DNA of 64,000 bases. It comes from Eremomyces bilateralis CBS 781.70. Taxonomy: Eukaryota; Ascomycota; Dothideomycetes; Eremomycetales; Eremomycetaceae. How positions within the stretch are numbered: the stretch's first letter is position 1; every line of letters begins with the position of its first letter. Below, in pieces: positions 34,330-44,002 of this stretch. The notes beneath the pieces are model-generated. The model was not told the origin of the DNA. It made no database searches and saw only the letters and a program-made list of their open reading frames with translations. The stretch lies in the NCBI RefSeq assembly GCF_010015585.1, contig NW_022985067.1, positions 1,192,437 to 1,256,436 on the forward strand, given 5' to 3'. A program made the position numbers and the translations under genes.

Positions 34330-35105
34330 TCAAACGACGCGCTTGACCTATAGTGGATATCATTAGCGACGCGGCTCCCAACCCATCCGGAAACAAACGT
34401 ACCTCGAAGAATCGCTTCAGCCACCACACTTGGAAAATACTCTGCCCAATGAAGATGGCCATCTGGATGGTACTCCACCACTTGACTCTCGAGTTCGTGC
34501 TCTCCGCCGTATTACGATGCACCCGTTCCCTCACAATGATATAGCTCTGCTCATCCTTGACTTGTGAGACCAGCTCCGACAGCTGGCGAACTATTCCTTC
34601 CATCAGCAAGACTCACAAACCCATCATTACGTCCGGTCCTTACCCTCTTTTTCCAGGGGGTCCTGCGGTGCCTCCGACTCCGGCACGTAGACGATGCCGT
34701 GCACATTGAACGACACCTCCTTCGTGTTCGCCGACCAGGCCTCGTTGCTGAAGCAGTACATATACCGGCCGTCCGCGTGTGCAATGAAGGAGTGGTCGCC
34801 CATGGACGTGGCTCGTTCGTGGATTTGGTTGGCGCCGGATGGGGTTTGGATCTATTGGCGTGTGAGAATCCAACCATGCTTAGAACTCTGTGAAAACGTT
34901 TCCGTACCCAAAAGTCAATTTCCAGATTCCCGCTCCCCCCGAATTCCCGATCGCCCACTTGGTACGTAACCGTCATCTTGTCCTCCGCGTGCAGCTCCTC
35001 GTGGAAGCATTCTCGCGAATGCGCTTTGAGTTGGATGTTGTGCGCGACGGATATTTGAAAAACGCTGAAAAGTATGGCCAGGAGGCCACCTGCAAATAGT
35101 TTCAT
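34330..35105 (-). CDS. emp24: p24-family cargo receptor Emp24 (p24 beta)
   Basis: Four exons (34908-35105, 34644-34851, 34403-34590, 34330-34347) give 203 residues. Order: signal peptide (MKLFAGGLLAILFSVFQISVA); GOLD domain with its disulphide Cys pair (ECFHEEL and YMYCFSNEA); a coiled coil (LSELVSQVKDEQSYIIVRER); one membrane helix (MAIFIGQSIFQVWWL); and a short cytosolic tail KRFFEVKRVV. The FF motif binds COPII and the ending RVV is typical of the p24 beta subfamily. It cycles between ER and Golgi and helps load GPI-anchored proteins into COPII vesicles. The last exon codes only five residues and the stop, but is needed to form the conserved tail. Confidence 0.93.
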
Positions 35106-36878
35106 CGTGGGAAAATGGGCGGGGGTGGGAGCTGGAGAGTCGTGGTGTTGCTGTGGACTTTCTGATAGTTGTCCAGTTCACGGGTCATGACAGCTCGTTG
35201 GAATGTGAATCGGCGGAACTCCGGGTTATCTCCGGCAGAACCTCTGACGTTGGTCCAACCCGACAGACAAAAGCGTGTTGGATGACTTCGATCTTAACGT
35301 CACGCAAATATCTTGCACTGTAGTATTGACGTTTACAGCAGGCAAACTACCACAGCCGGGACCTGTGGTGTTTTCGAATGGATGCCAAAATGTCATCACA
35401 TTTCAGGACGATGAGTCTACCAGAAATTGGGTGCGCTTCCATGCAACAAGTGCCGAAAGGTCAAGAGTGGGATAACTGATTCTAACATCACAACCTTTAT
35501 CTCTCATTTTCTGGCCTATTTGTGTTCAGAATTGACGGATGGAGCTACAGGTTTTCACATAGGCACCTTAGATGCATGGGCCAGGGATATAAAATGCACC
35601 CGAGTTCTATCGGATCTGCTTCAGGGCTTCCAGTTATGAATGAAGCACATCGTCAAGAGCGCCATGGACGGCATCATCTGTACACCATGGGCGGCATCAG
35701 CTGTAGGAGAATGGGAAATGGCATTCCTAGTGTAGTCTGAGCTAGCCTTTGTTCAGAAGAAGATTCAGTGTAGTCCCTTGGTGGGAGCGAAACCGTCGAT
35801 ATTGGAGTGTGATATTCACCCGATTCAAGATGGACACGGACCTTCACATCCACAGAAGGTTGCTTGAACTCGGTGAAGTATCCGATGAAGTATCCGATGA
35901 AAGACTATCTTATCGGGCGTTCCTTCCTGGCGAATGTAGCGCACGTGGTCTGGAAGGAGCATATGGTGAATGCGTGTTTCGTTTCTATCGGCCTCTTCTC
36001 GGTGTTTTGCTTCTCTTTTCACGATATCCACATCTCCAGCTCAGCCAATGCGAATTTCTTCATTTACATTTTCCTATTTCGAGCATGTCGCACTGTCGGT
36101 AAAGACGCAGTCAATCTCTCTTCTATTCCAAGCTCTTTTATCAAAGTACCGGAGATCAACCTGTGTCAACACTGAACCGCCATCGAATTATCATGGGTAT
36201 CTTTGGCACTTACCATATCTATCCAAAGGACCGTTGCGTTGTCCGAAAGTCCACTGGAGTGCGCCCAGTAAGTTGGTTGCATTCTCTAGAAGCATCTGTG
36301 AAGAAATACTCATCGTTGTGCAAGACTGGCCACACCCGTCACGGTGTTCAGCAGGCTCATCGCCGAGAGCAGCCGCCAACCTACTCGGAATCGGTTGCAG
36401 GGCCTACACCTTCATGGGTTGGCCACAGCAACCACAGCCAGTATGGCCAGAAGCCAGGCTTACTTCCGAATAGCACTTGTGACAAGCAATGCGAGATTCT
36501 TCGCTACATTTGCCCGCACGGGGTGGTATTTAAGTGTGTTGGAGTGAATCGGTCCAGTTCGAAACCTCGGCCACATTGCAGATATTGCGATGATGGCAAA
36601 CGACCACCGGCACCTGCTTCTGTGTGTTCTATGCCCCAGATCGGGTCCAGCCCATGGGTGGGTGAATTTACTTTTCTTAACACTTCAGTTTAAACGCAAA
36701 CCCTAAAACAATCTCATCGACTATGAACATCACTCAGCCATGCTCTACTCTACTCACTTTCCCCTTCAACACGCATTCAAAACGTTGGTCAATACAACCA
36801 ATTCCAAGAATATGCTCTCAACTACAATCCTTCAATCACCCAGGCTTTTCAAATCCCTGATCTCATTTCCTTAACACA
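35106..36878. other. gene-poor stretch with one doubtful small ORF
   Basis: About 1.8 kb. A plus-strand frame from an ATG near 36193 to 36693 could encode about 166 residues with a Cys-rich end (CDKQCEILRYICPHG, CRYCDDGKRPP), but no family is recognised and no intron supports it. A 12-bp direct repeat GAAGTATCCGAT occurs twice in tandem near 35874-35897. Confidence 0.3.
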
Positions 36879-37832
36879 ATGCCTCGACGTTTTTTAACTC
36901 CTCCCTGGCGCGCCCCTCGTGCCTTCTACATCGCTGACCGCGGTTGGACTCAGGTACATCCTGACGACCGCTACCAGGACGCCACCGGCAATTGGGTCCA
37001 CGCTCCCGGGTACGGTCAGCAGAACAATCGACACAGTGCTCTGCAGCCCGATCCACAGTCGCAAACCCCGCCTTACCCGGGATATCCAGGGTATCCAGGA
37101 TATCCGGGCTATCCCGTCCCGCCTGTTGAGCGTGCTAAAACGCCCGAAGCCTCGCCACCGCCACCAACGGCCGAAGCTCCTGCTGCTGAAGATCCCCCTG
37201 AGGAGATAACATTTACCAAAGAGCAAGACGACGTGATCCTCATCCTCAAGTCACAAGGCAACAGGTCCTGGAAGCAGATCGCACTAGGCATTGGTCTCCC
37301 TGAAACCGCGAAAGATGTCGTCCGTCAACGCCATCATGAACTTATGAAGCAGGGAGTCAAGGTGCCCAATCAAGGTGGAAACAAGAGCCAGAACGGCGGA
37401 AATGGTGGGAAGAAGAAGAAGAAGAAGGGAGGGGATGGTGGGAACGGTGGGATGAAGAAGGATGACGACGATGATGACAGGAGCGAGAACGATGAGAACG
37501 GCAAGAACGGCAGGAACGGAAAGCAGAGTGGAGGAGAAGAACAAGGCCAGAAGAACCATTGGGCTACAGTTGACCCGTACAAGGGCGTCTTCGACGGCCG
37601 CCGACCCGATCCAGGGACTGTATGTCTCCCCGACTCACTTCCCAATCCTCATACCACCCAGCTCTGGCTTCGTTCGATCACCCACTGACATCTCGTGTAG
37701 ATTGCGAGGATGGAGGCGTTGCTCGATGACGGCGGCAAGTACGAACGCATGGCTTCGCAATACTTCACGGAGACCGGGAAGCTCATCAGCTCGGATGTTT
37801 TCCGGCGCATGGATGAGGCGAAGAGGAGGTAG
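36879..37832 (+). CDS. SANT/Myb-like domain protein with collagen-like GYP repeats
   Basis: Exons 36879-37619 and 37701-37832 (81-bp intron, phase 0) give 290 residues. Residues about 68-80 hold a PGYPGYPGYPGYP repeat. Residues about 110-152 (EEITFTKEQDDVILILKSQ ... SWKQIALGIGLPE) form a helical domain of SANT/Myb style with spaced Trp/aliphatic residues. It is followed by a low-complexity stretch of Gly/Asn/Lys with a KKKKKK run that could be a nuclear signal and a DDDDDD run. The last exon codes a folded-looking helical end (MEALLDDGGKYERMASQYF). Function unknown; a nuclear or chromatin role is only suggested. The same frame stays open for 46 codons after the TAG stop (see findings). Confidence 0.75.
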
Positions 37833-37970
37833 GGGAAGATGGGGGGAGAGCCTATGGCGGAGGGCGGAAAGAAGGAGGCTGAGAAGGGGAGTGATATGGA
37901 AAAAAGGTATGGGGATAGGGATAGGGATGGGGATAGGGATAGGGATGGGGATGGGGATGGGGATGAGGAT
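37833..37970 (+). repeat. GGGATA/GGGGAT hexamer repeat in an open in-frame tail
   Basis: Positions about 37907-37965 are a run of GGGATA and GGGGAT hexamers. In the frame of the preceding gene this reads as alternating Gly/Arg-Asp pairs ending at TGA 37971-37973, with an Ala/Glu/Lys-rich lead-in. It resembles coding sequence but lies behind a TAG stop. It is not a telomere repeat. Confidence 0.7.
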
Positions 37971-37973
37971 TGA

Positions 37974-38844
37974 AAAGAAGGAGTAGAGGATGACAAAAGC
38001 GATTCATGATTTATGCGGCGCAATTATTGTTGGAGTGGCCGGACTAACGTATTTTTACTTTTCCGATGCTCATTAATCGTTCCTGAATGGTTTGTACTGT
38101 ACCAATCCCGTTCATGTTACGTATATTAAGCACAATGTTACGATTATGGCAATCAGGGGATCCCTTTCTGTCAATCCATTTCAAACTCCTTCTGTGCGTC
38201 CACACAATCATATCATATGTCCGTTATCGCCAACAAAAGCGGTGAACTCCTTCGGATTAGGCGAGTCAAGCCTCTAATAGCTCACCGAGAATCGAAGAGC
38301 ATATCCCTCTGTATTGAGCCGACTTCAAGGACAGCTGTCACACCAATAGTAGTAGTATATAAACAGCAGATCGAGGCGGATATTTACGCCCTTGTCAAGA
38401 CGTTTCACCTGCGGAGTTTCGGGATCCAAATTGCAGCTTGAAGGTAGATAATCCAGATCGAAGTCGCTTGTGGATTCGTGACCTCTTCCTCATATTTTAT
38501 CGCTCTAGTACCTTGATATGAAAACTGGTGTTTAGCTATTCTTCAGCGAAGTTAAGGGCTCCATCGAGGACGGCAAGATGGCTTGCAGATCATGTGAACA
38601 CCCCTGGCTGCCGACCATCCTGGTCATCGTGGGGTCGGCGTCAGTTTCATGGTTGGGCACATGAGCCTAGGATTTATATTGCGCTCGGCCACAATTAATC
38701 TATTTTCTTGTAGCACGATATGCATGGCAAGACTTCTGGCCAACGTGGTCAATTCGACGATGGTGGCTCTTAAAATGCCGTCGGGGAACTCAAACATTCT
38801 CCCACCATTATACGAAGAGCTTCTTCGTTTCTTCGCTGGACACT
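37974..38844. other. intergenic, no gene seen
   Basis: About 0.87 kb, AT-rich in its middle, with no coding-like frame. It serves as the upstream region of the esterase-like gene at 38845. Confidence 0.5.
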
Positions 38845-40466
38845 ATGGTTTTCGGAACGCCCAGCCTTCGCACGCTGCTGACGGTTTCATTGCTTGGGGT
38901 AACGCAGGTGGTATCGGGTGCGAAAAGCGATGGATGCTACAAGGATTTCCTGAAGGATTTCAAACCGGACAACGGATACCCAAGCCATAAACACACGATT
39001 GGTGATCGCTCTGTGCGCACTTTCTTGCCTCCAAACTACCAGAAAGACGAGCCTAATCCTCTCATTCTTGCCTTTCATGGCCGAGATATGTCTTCGAGGG
39101 GAATGGAGGTAACGACGGGCCTTAGCGATGGAGAGAGGAATCCCGATCATGTGGTCATATATCCAGCAGCTATAGATGTAAGTCGCGATCTCTTGGTTGT
39201 TCAATGATCATCGCTAATCCAACCCAGGGGAAATGGCTCTCGGATCCAATGCGGCCGAATATGTCAGAGGTCGGATTCCCGCAGTTCGAGGACGAAATGA
39301 GCTTCATCTATGGCTTGGTACAGTACTACTCGTCCAAGCTATGCATTGACACCAGCCGGATATACGCGACCGGTCTCGGGACCGGTGGCGGCATGGCCGC
39401 GATGATGGCATGCGACCCCGAGATTTCTCAGACCCTCGCCGGGATTGGTGCTGTTTCCGCAGGTCTTTACAAACCCGAGTCAGAAAACGGGCCATGGCCA
39501 GAGTGCAAACCACACTGGCAACCTCTTCCGGTGCTCGAGATCCACGGTGAAAAGGACATGGAGTTCGATTATTACGGAGAGGCAGGGTATAATACGGGCG
39601 AGAGACCTGCGGTGTCCCAATGGTTAATCGAATGGGCGATGCGGCAAGGATGCGGCATGCCAAGAGCAAGGCCGCAACCGCACGCGTCGATTAATGCAAC
39701 GTTTGTTACGAAGCTAACGCATGGGACGATCAGCGAGGGTGTCGTCCATAAAGGAGGTGCTGTTCGAGCTGCTTATAGATGCAATGCCAACATCAACCAT
39801 GAACAGGGAGACCTGGAAGCTGCAGAACAAATCCTGCAGGCGGAGGCTGATGCCCCTATTACCGCTCTACACTACCTCCTGAAGAAGCAAGAGCACGGCT
39901 GGCTGAATGTCAAACTACCGGTGGAGGAATCTGTACTGATTAATAAGAAGGAAGTGTTCACAGAGGGGGAGCCTGAATTTGACACCACTGCTGTGGTGCT
40001 CGACTGGTTCCGCGGCCATCGCTTACCCGAAGGGGACGAAATGGCCGAGTCGTCAGAAAGGATGGCCCAGTGGTACATTGACGAAGTAAAGCGACAGGAG
40101 GAGGCACTTAAGAAACTCATGGCGAAGAAGGAAGAAAACGACGCAGAGGATCAGATAGCGGATATCGTCCAGAAGATCAAGGAGAAGCAAGCGGAGATGG
40201 CAGCAAAGAATGAAACAGTCGAGTGGCAGATCGGCACGGACTCGCAGACCGTGGAGGATATTCCATCTGGTGAAGATGAGACGGAACATACGCCAACTGA
40301 CTCAGAGGCTGCGGACTCAATCCCACAGCATCAAGTGCCTATTGTGGCGGATGAAGATGAAGAGGAGTCCGCCAAAGAAGACTCGAAAACTACAGTTACG
40401 GTTAAGAAAGGTTCCAAGAAACTGACAAAGGGTTCCGAGACGACGACAACACGAGATGAGCTCTAG
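38845..40466 (+). CDS. feruloyl-esterase-like protein with RDEL C-terminus, nucleophile replaced
   Basis: Exons 38845-39177 and 39228-40466 give 523 residues. A signal peptide (MVFGTPSLRTLLTVSLLG...) is followed by an alpha/beta-hydrolase fold of the type-D feruloyl esterase/PHB-depolymerase group: RTFLPPNYQKDEPNPLILAFHG, RIYATGLGTGGGMAAMMA, HGEKDMEFDY and EHGWLN. In active relatives the elbow reads like ATGKSQGGG; here ATGLGTGGG puts Gly162 where the nucleophile Ser belongs, while the acid and His positions look kept. After about residue 365 a highly charged, coiled-coil-prone tail (KKEENDAEDQIADIVQKIKE) follows, and the last four residues are RDEL, a variant of the ER-retrieval signal. This suggests an ER-lumenal pseudoenzyme rather than a secreted esterase. 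Family call is firm; role is inferred. Confidence 0.83.
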
Positions 40467-40987
40467 ATACTGTATATGTACCTAGTTAATGAATCAAAAA
40501 CCCCATTCACTCCAAATGACTCTTCAAAGTTGGAATTGGGGGTGACGGGCTGCTTTCGGCTCCTGTTCGGATGACATTTACTGGAACATCATGACCAACA
40601 CGTGCGATTAACGTACGCAATTAATGGATGCCATCGAGCATATGATGATAAACAAAAGCAACAATATTCCCGATTGATGAACATGATGATAATGATAACA
40701 ACAGTAAGAATGACAATCTGAGTCTTGGGTGAAGTCGACGATCACGAAAAGTTGGTGCCTGGGGTGACGTCACGTGCCGACGTGAGGCTCCTCAAGGACC
40801 CCTGCTCCGTGTCGAAAATTATCAACCCCAAAATTTCAGATCGGCAAACATTTCGACTTCCGTCAATACCCCAAATACCAAACTAGCGATATACTGTACA
40901 AAATGAATTGCCTCTAGTGCCTTGCTAAGGTACCCGGAGAGCATATATTTTGGAAGTCGCGTGTCGATATATAAACCGACGCTCACA
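40467..40987. promoter_or_regulatory. upstream region of utp4 with overlapping CRE and E-box
   Basis: TGACGTCA, a perfect CRE palindrome, lies at 40765-40772 and overlaps CACGTG at 40771-40776, about 215 bp before the utp4 start. bZIP and bHLH factors respectively bind such sites. The rest is 3' flank of the esterase-like gene and AT-rich spacer. Confidence 0.55.
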
Positions 40988-43900
40988 ATGGACATCCATC
41001 GTTGCCGCTTCGTCGATTTCCCGCCCTCCGCAATCAATTGTCTGGCTTTCTCGCATACCGATTCCCTTCCTTCCGATTCATACAATCCGGCGGTGAGACT
41101 TGCGGTGGGTCGAGCGAATGGCGATATCGAAATCTGGAATCCGAATCGCGGAAGCTGGGTGCAAGAGACCGTGTTCCGCGGCGGGAAGGACAGAAGCATA
41201 GAGGGGTTAGCTTGGGTTGCCACAGACGATGACGAAGAGGAGGATACCACCGTCTCACAACAAGAATGGAGGCAGAGACCAAGGCGGATGAGGCTGTTCA
41301 GCTTTGGATACTCAAGCTCGGTGACAGAATGGGACCTCGCGGCAGGACTGCCACTGCGGGAATCCACCGGTAACCACAGCGATGTCTGGTGCATGGCAGT
41401 TCAACCCGCATGGAAGCCGACATTCGACAAAGACGGCAAGCTGATTGCAAGAGAGGGAGAATTCAAAGGGCAAAACATTGCAATTGGGTGTGCGGACGGC
41501 CGAATCGCGCTTCTCTCAACTGACAACGACGACCTCCAGTTTTCCCGGTTCATCTGGCAAAACACAAAATCCAAAGGAAGAGCATTAGGGATGGCTTTCA
41601 AGGACCGGAACATACTTGTCGTGGGGTTTGCGGATTCGAGGATACGAATTTTCGACACGCGAACCGGTCACATCTTGCAGACAATTGCCGTCGGTATAGG
41701 AGCGCAACCAGGTCCGAAAGAGGTGCTGGTATGGGCAGTCAAATGCCTTCCGAACGGTGACATCGTTACTGGCGACTCGACCGGCTGTCTCTATGTGTGG
41801 GATGGCAAACGTTATTCCCAGTTACAAAAGATCCAAGCTCACGATGCGGACATCCTGGACATTGTTTCGAGCGCCGATGGGTCGGCCTTATATTCCGTTG
41901 GCATTGACCGAAAACATTGCTTATACGAACTCGAAGAGATCCCCGGCGGCCATGGTCTGAAGCGATTCGTAAAGAAGGGACACAACCGCTATCACGACAA
42001 CGATGTGAAATCAATCGCCGCATACGAAAGCAAGGGCATCAGCATTGCAGTGTCGGGTGGTCTAGACAGCAAGCTAGTAGCCATTCCTCTACGAGAGCGA
42101 CTCAGGCAGGAACACCTTACACTTCCTGGCTTACCGCACTCTCAAGCGCTTGTATCAAGCCCTCAAAAGCGCTTGCTGTGTAGCTGGTGGGATCAGGAGG
42201 TCAATATCTGGAGGCTGAAACCATCAGGTGGTGTGGTCGACAGCACGGAGCCTCCACATGAGCTACTCTCGCGAATAGCTTTGAAGGGCGAGGAGAACAT
42301 CTCCAGTGTCGACATTTCCTACGACGGTTCGCTACTTGCCGTATCATCAGCTGCAGAAGTTCGGATCTTCCAACTCCGCCTCCTAAAAAAGCCAGACCCC
42401 GAGGAAGATTACTTAGAAATCGATGTCCTCCGGATACGGAAGCTTGACATCCCAATAGGCTTACGCAACACCGGGGTACGCCTTGTCAAATTCTCGCCTG
42501 ACGGAAAATGGCTTGCGGTTGTCCGTGCTGATAGCTCCGTCATTGCCGCGCATTTCATTCTGGAAGGCCTATCCGATGAGGACCGAGAAGCGGGGCGAGT
42601 TTCGAAGATCAAGTGCCATTCGAAGGTGTTCAAACTCCGACGAGCATCGCGGTCGAAGTCAAAAGGGAACGAGGAGAACGCGTCAGCGTCGCACATTACG
42701 TGGGGTGCTTATCTGGACTCGATTGCGCGAGTATGCTTTTCTCCGGACAGTCAAATGCTGGCAGCCAGCGATCTGAACGGTCGAGTGGACAGCTGGGCTC
42801 TATCCGAGGCGACACCTGGCACACTGGCCCACACGAACGGGGTAGCCAAGAAGCGCACATCGTCGTCATCGTCCGAATCTGAAAGCGAGTCAAGCAGCGG
42901 TGAAGAATCCACTAGCGAAGATGAAGCCATCCCGGGACCGAATGGACAATCCCTAACCAACGGCACTGCGACCATCCAAAAATGGAAATCCAACCCGTCC
43001 ACCCCGTCTCTCCCCCAACTCCCCTCGCCCGCAATCCTCATCTCCTTCCGCCCCTTTCCAACCCCCTCCACCCAAAACGATGCCTCTCCCCACTCCCAAC
43101 CCTACCACCTCATGCTCCTCACCAGTACCCACCAATTCTACGAATTCGACCTCCTCACCGGCCACCTCACCGCCTGGAGCCGCCGCAACCCCCCCACCCA
43201 CCTCCCCGATGATTTCACCCGCATCAAACACCGCGCCATCGGCTCCCAATGGCACGTCTTCCACGCCGGCGCGTCCGTAACCCAGCGCCTGTGGCTTTGG
43301 GGTCATTCCTGGGTCGGCATGCTCGACATGGGCCGCGACTTCCCCGCAGGAGGGAAGGCCGTCGAAGCCACGCCGCGGAAGAAGCGGAAGGGTAGCCACG
43401 TCGCAGACCGCGCGGACGACGCGCCGCCGACGCCTGGATCGGCGCACAAGCGGCGGAAATCGCACGCCACCGGCGCCGGCGACGCGATCCGGCCGGATAA
43501 GTTGATGGGGCTGCAGCAGACGATGACGGTCACCGTGGGCGGCACCGGGAATACGCGGGAGGTCGACCTGAGCGGTGGGAAGAAACCCTACGCCCACGAC
43601 GACGGGGATGGAGACGAGAACGACGAGGCGATCGACATTCGCGGACTGCAACTGGGCGCGAAAGCGCGGGCGGGAGCGGACGGCGAGGACGCGCGGATGG
43701 ACGCGGTCGCTAAGAGCGGTGTCGCTTCATCGGGCAAGGGCGCCGACGAGGGGAGAAAAGGGAAGGGGGGGCAGGAAGTGACGCGGTGGTTCACGTTTAA
43801 GTACCGGCCGATTGTCGGGATCGCGCGGCTCGAAGGGGGCCATGCGGTGGAGGACGATCAGCAACTTGTGAACGGCGATGGAGAGGGTGCGCTCGCGCGG

Positions 43901-44002
43901 ATGGCGGGCGATGATGAGCGGGTGTTGGAGGTGGCCGTGGTGGAACGGCCGGAGTGGGAGGTGGAGATGCCGGGGAGGATGGAGGGACCGTATGGGAAGT
44001 GA
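40988..44002 (+). CDS. utp4: U3 snoRNP / SSU processome WD40 protein Utp4 (cirhin)
   Basis: Single exon of 1004 residues starting at MDIHRCRFVDFPPSAINCLA, the conserved Utp4 opening; an in-frame ATG 66 nt upstream adds residues unlike the family and was not chosen. WD40 repeats run through most of it (for example LAVGRANGDIEIWNP, NIAIGCADGRIALLS, VVGFADSRIRIFDTR, DIVTGDSTGCLYVWDG), forming two propellers. Utp4 is part of the UtpA/t-UTP complex that binds the 5' ETS of pre-rRNA in the nucleolus and starts 18S rRNA maturation. Acidic/Ser runs (near residues 625-660) and a charged, Gly-rich insert (near 800-950) are filamentous-fungal expansions. Dense opposite-strand frames are GC shadows. Confidence 0.94.
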   Translation: MDIHRCRFVDFPPSAINCLAFSHTDSLPSDSYNPAVRLAVGRANGDIEIWNPNRGSWVQETVFRGGKDRSIEGLAWVATDDDEEEDTTVSQQEWRQRPRRMRLFSFGYSSSVTEWDLAAGLPLRESTGNHSDVWCMAVQPAWKPTFDKDGKLIAREGEFKGQNIAIGCADGRIALLSTDNDDLQFSRFIWQNTKSKGRALGMAFKDRNILVVGFADSRIRIFDTRTGHILQTIAVGIGAQPGPKEVLVWAVKCLPNGDIVTGDSTGCLYVWDGKRYSQLQKIQAHDADILDIVSSADGSALYSVGIDRKHCLYELEEIPGGHGLKRFVKKGHNRYHDNDVKSIAAYESKGISIAVSGGLDSKLVAIPLRERLRQEHLTLPGLPHSQALVSSPQKRLLCSWWDQEVNIWRLKPSGGVVDSTEPPHELLSRIALKGEENISSVDISYDGSLLAVSSAAEVRIFQLRLLKKPDPEEDYLEIDVLRIRKLDIPIGLRNTGVRLVKFSPDGKWLAVVRADSSVIAAHFILEGLSDEDREAGRVSKIKCHSKVFKLRRASRSKSKGNEENASASHITWGAYLDSIARVCFSPDSQMLAASDLNGRVDSWALSEATPGTLAHTNGVAKKRTSSSSSESESESSSGEESTSEDEAIPGPNGQSLTNGTATIQKWKSNPSTPSLPQLPSPAILISFRPFPTPSTQNDASPHSQPYHLMLLTSTHQFYEFDLLTGHLTAWSRRNPPTHLPDDFTRIKHRAIGSQWHVFHAGASVTQRLWLWGHSWVGMLDMGRDFPAGGKAVEATPRKKRKGSHVADRADDAPPTPGSAHKRRKSHATGAGDAIRPDKLMGLQQTMTVTVGGTGNTREVDLSGGKKPYAHDDGDGDENDEAIDIRGLQLGAKARAGADGEDARMDAVAKSGVASSGKGADEGRKGKGGQEVTRWFTFKYRPIVGIARLEGGHAVEDDQQLVNGDGEGALARMAGDDERVLEVAVVERPEWEVEMPGRMEGPYGK

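Noticed and set aside
37907-37965. Possible internal telomere repeat
   Set aside because: Units are GGGATA/GGGGAT, not TTAGGG, and they fall in an open reading frame.
40922-40987. Upstream ATG for utp4
   Set aside because: The added 22 residues are unlike the family; MDIHRCRF is the conserved start.
42953-43651. 232-codon minus-strand frame in utp4
   Set aside because: Shadow of the GC-rich insert of utp4; no domain.
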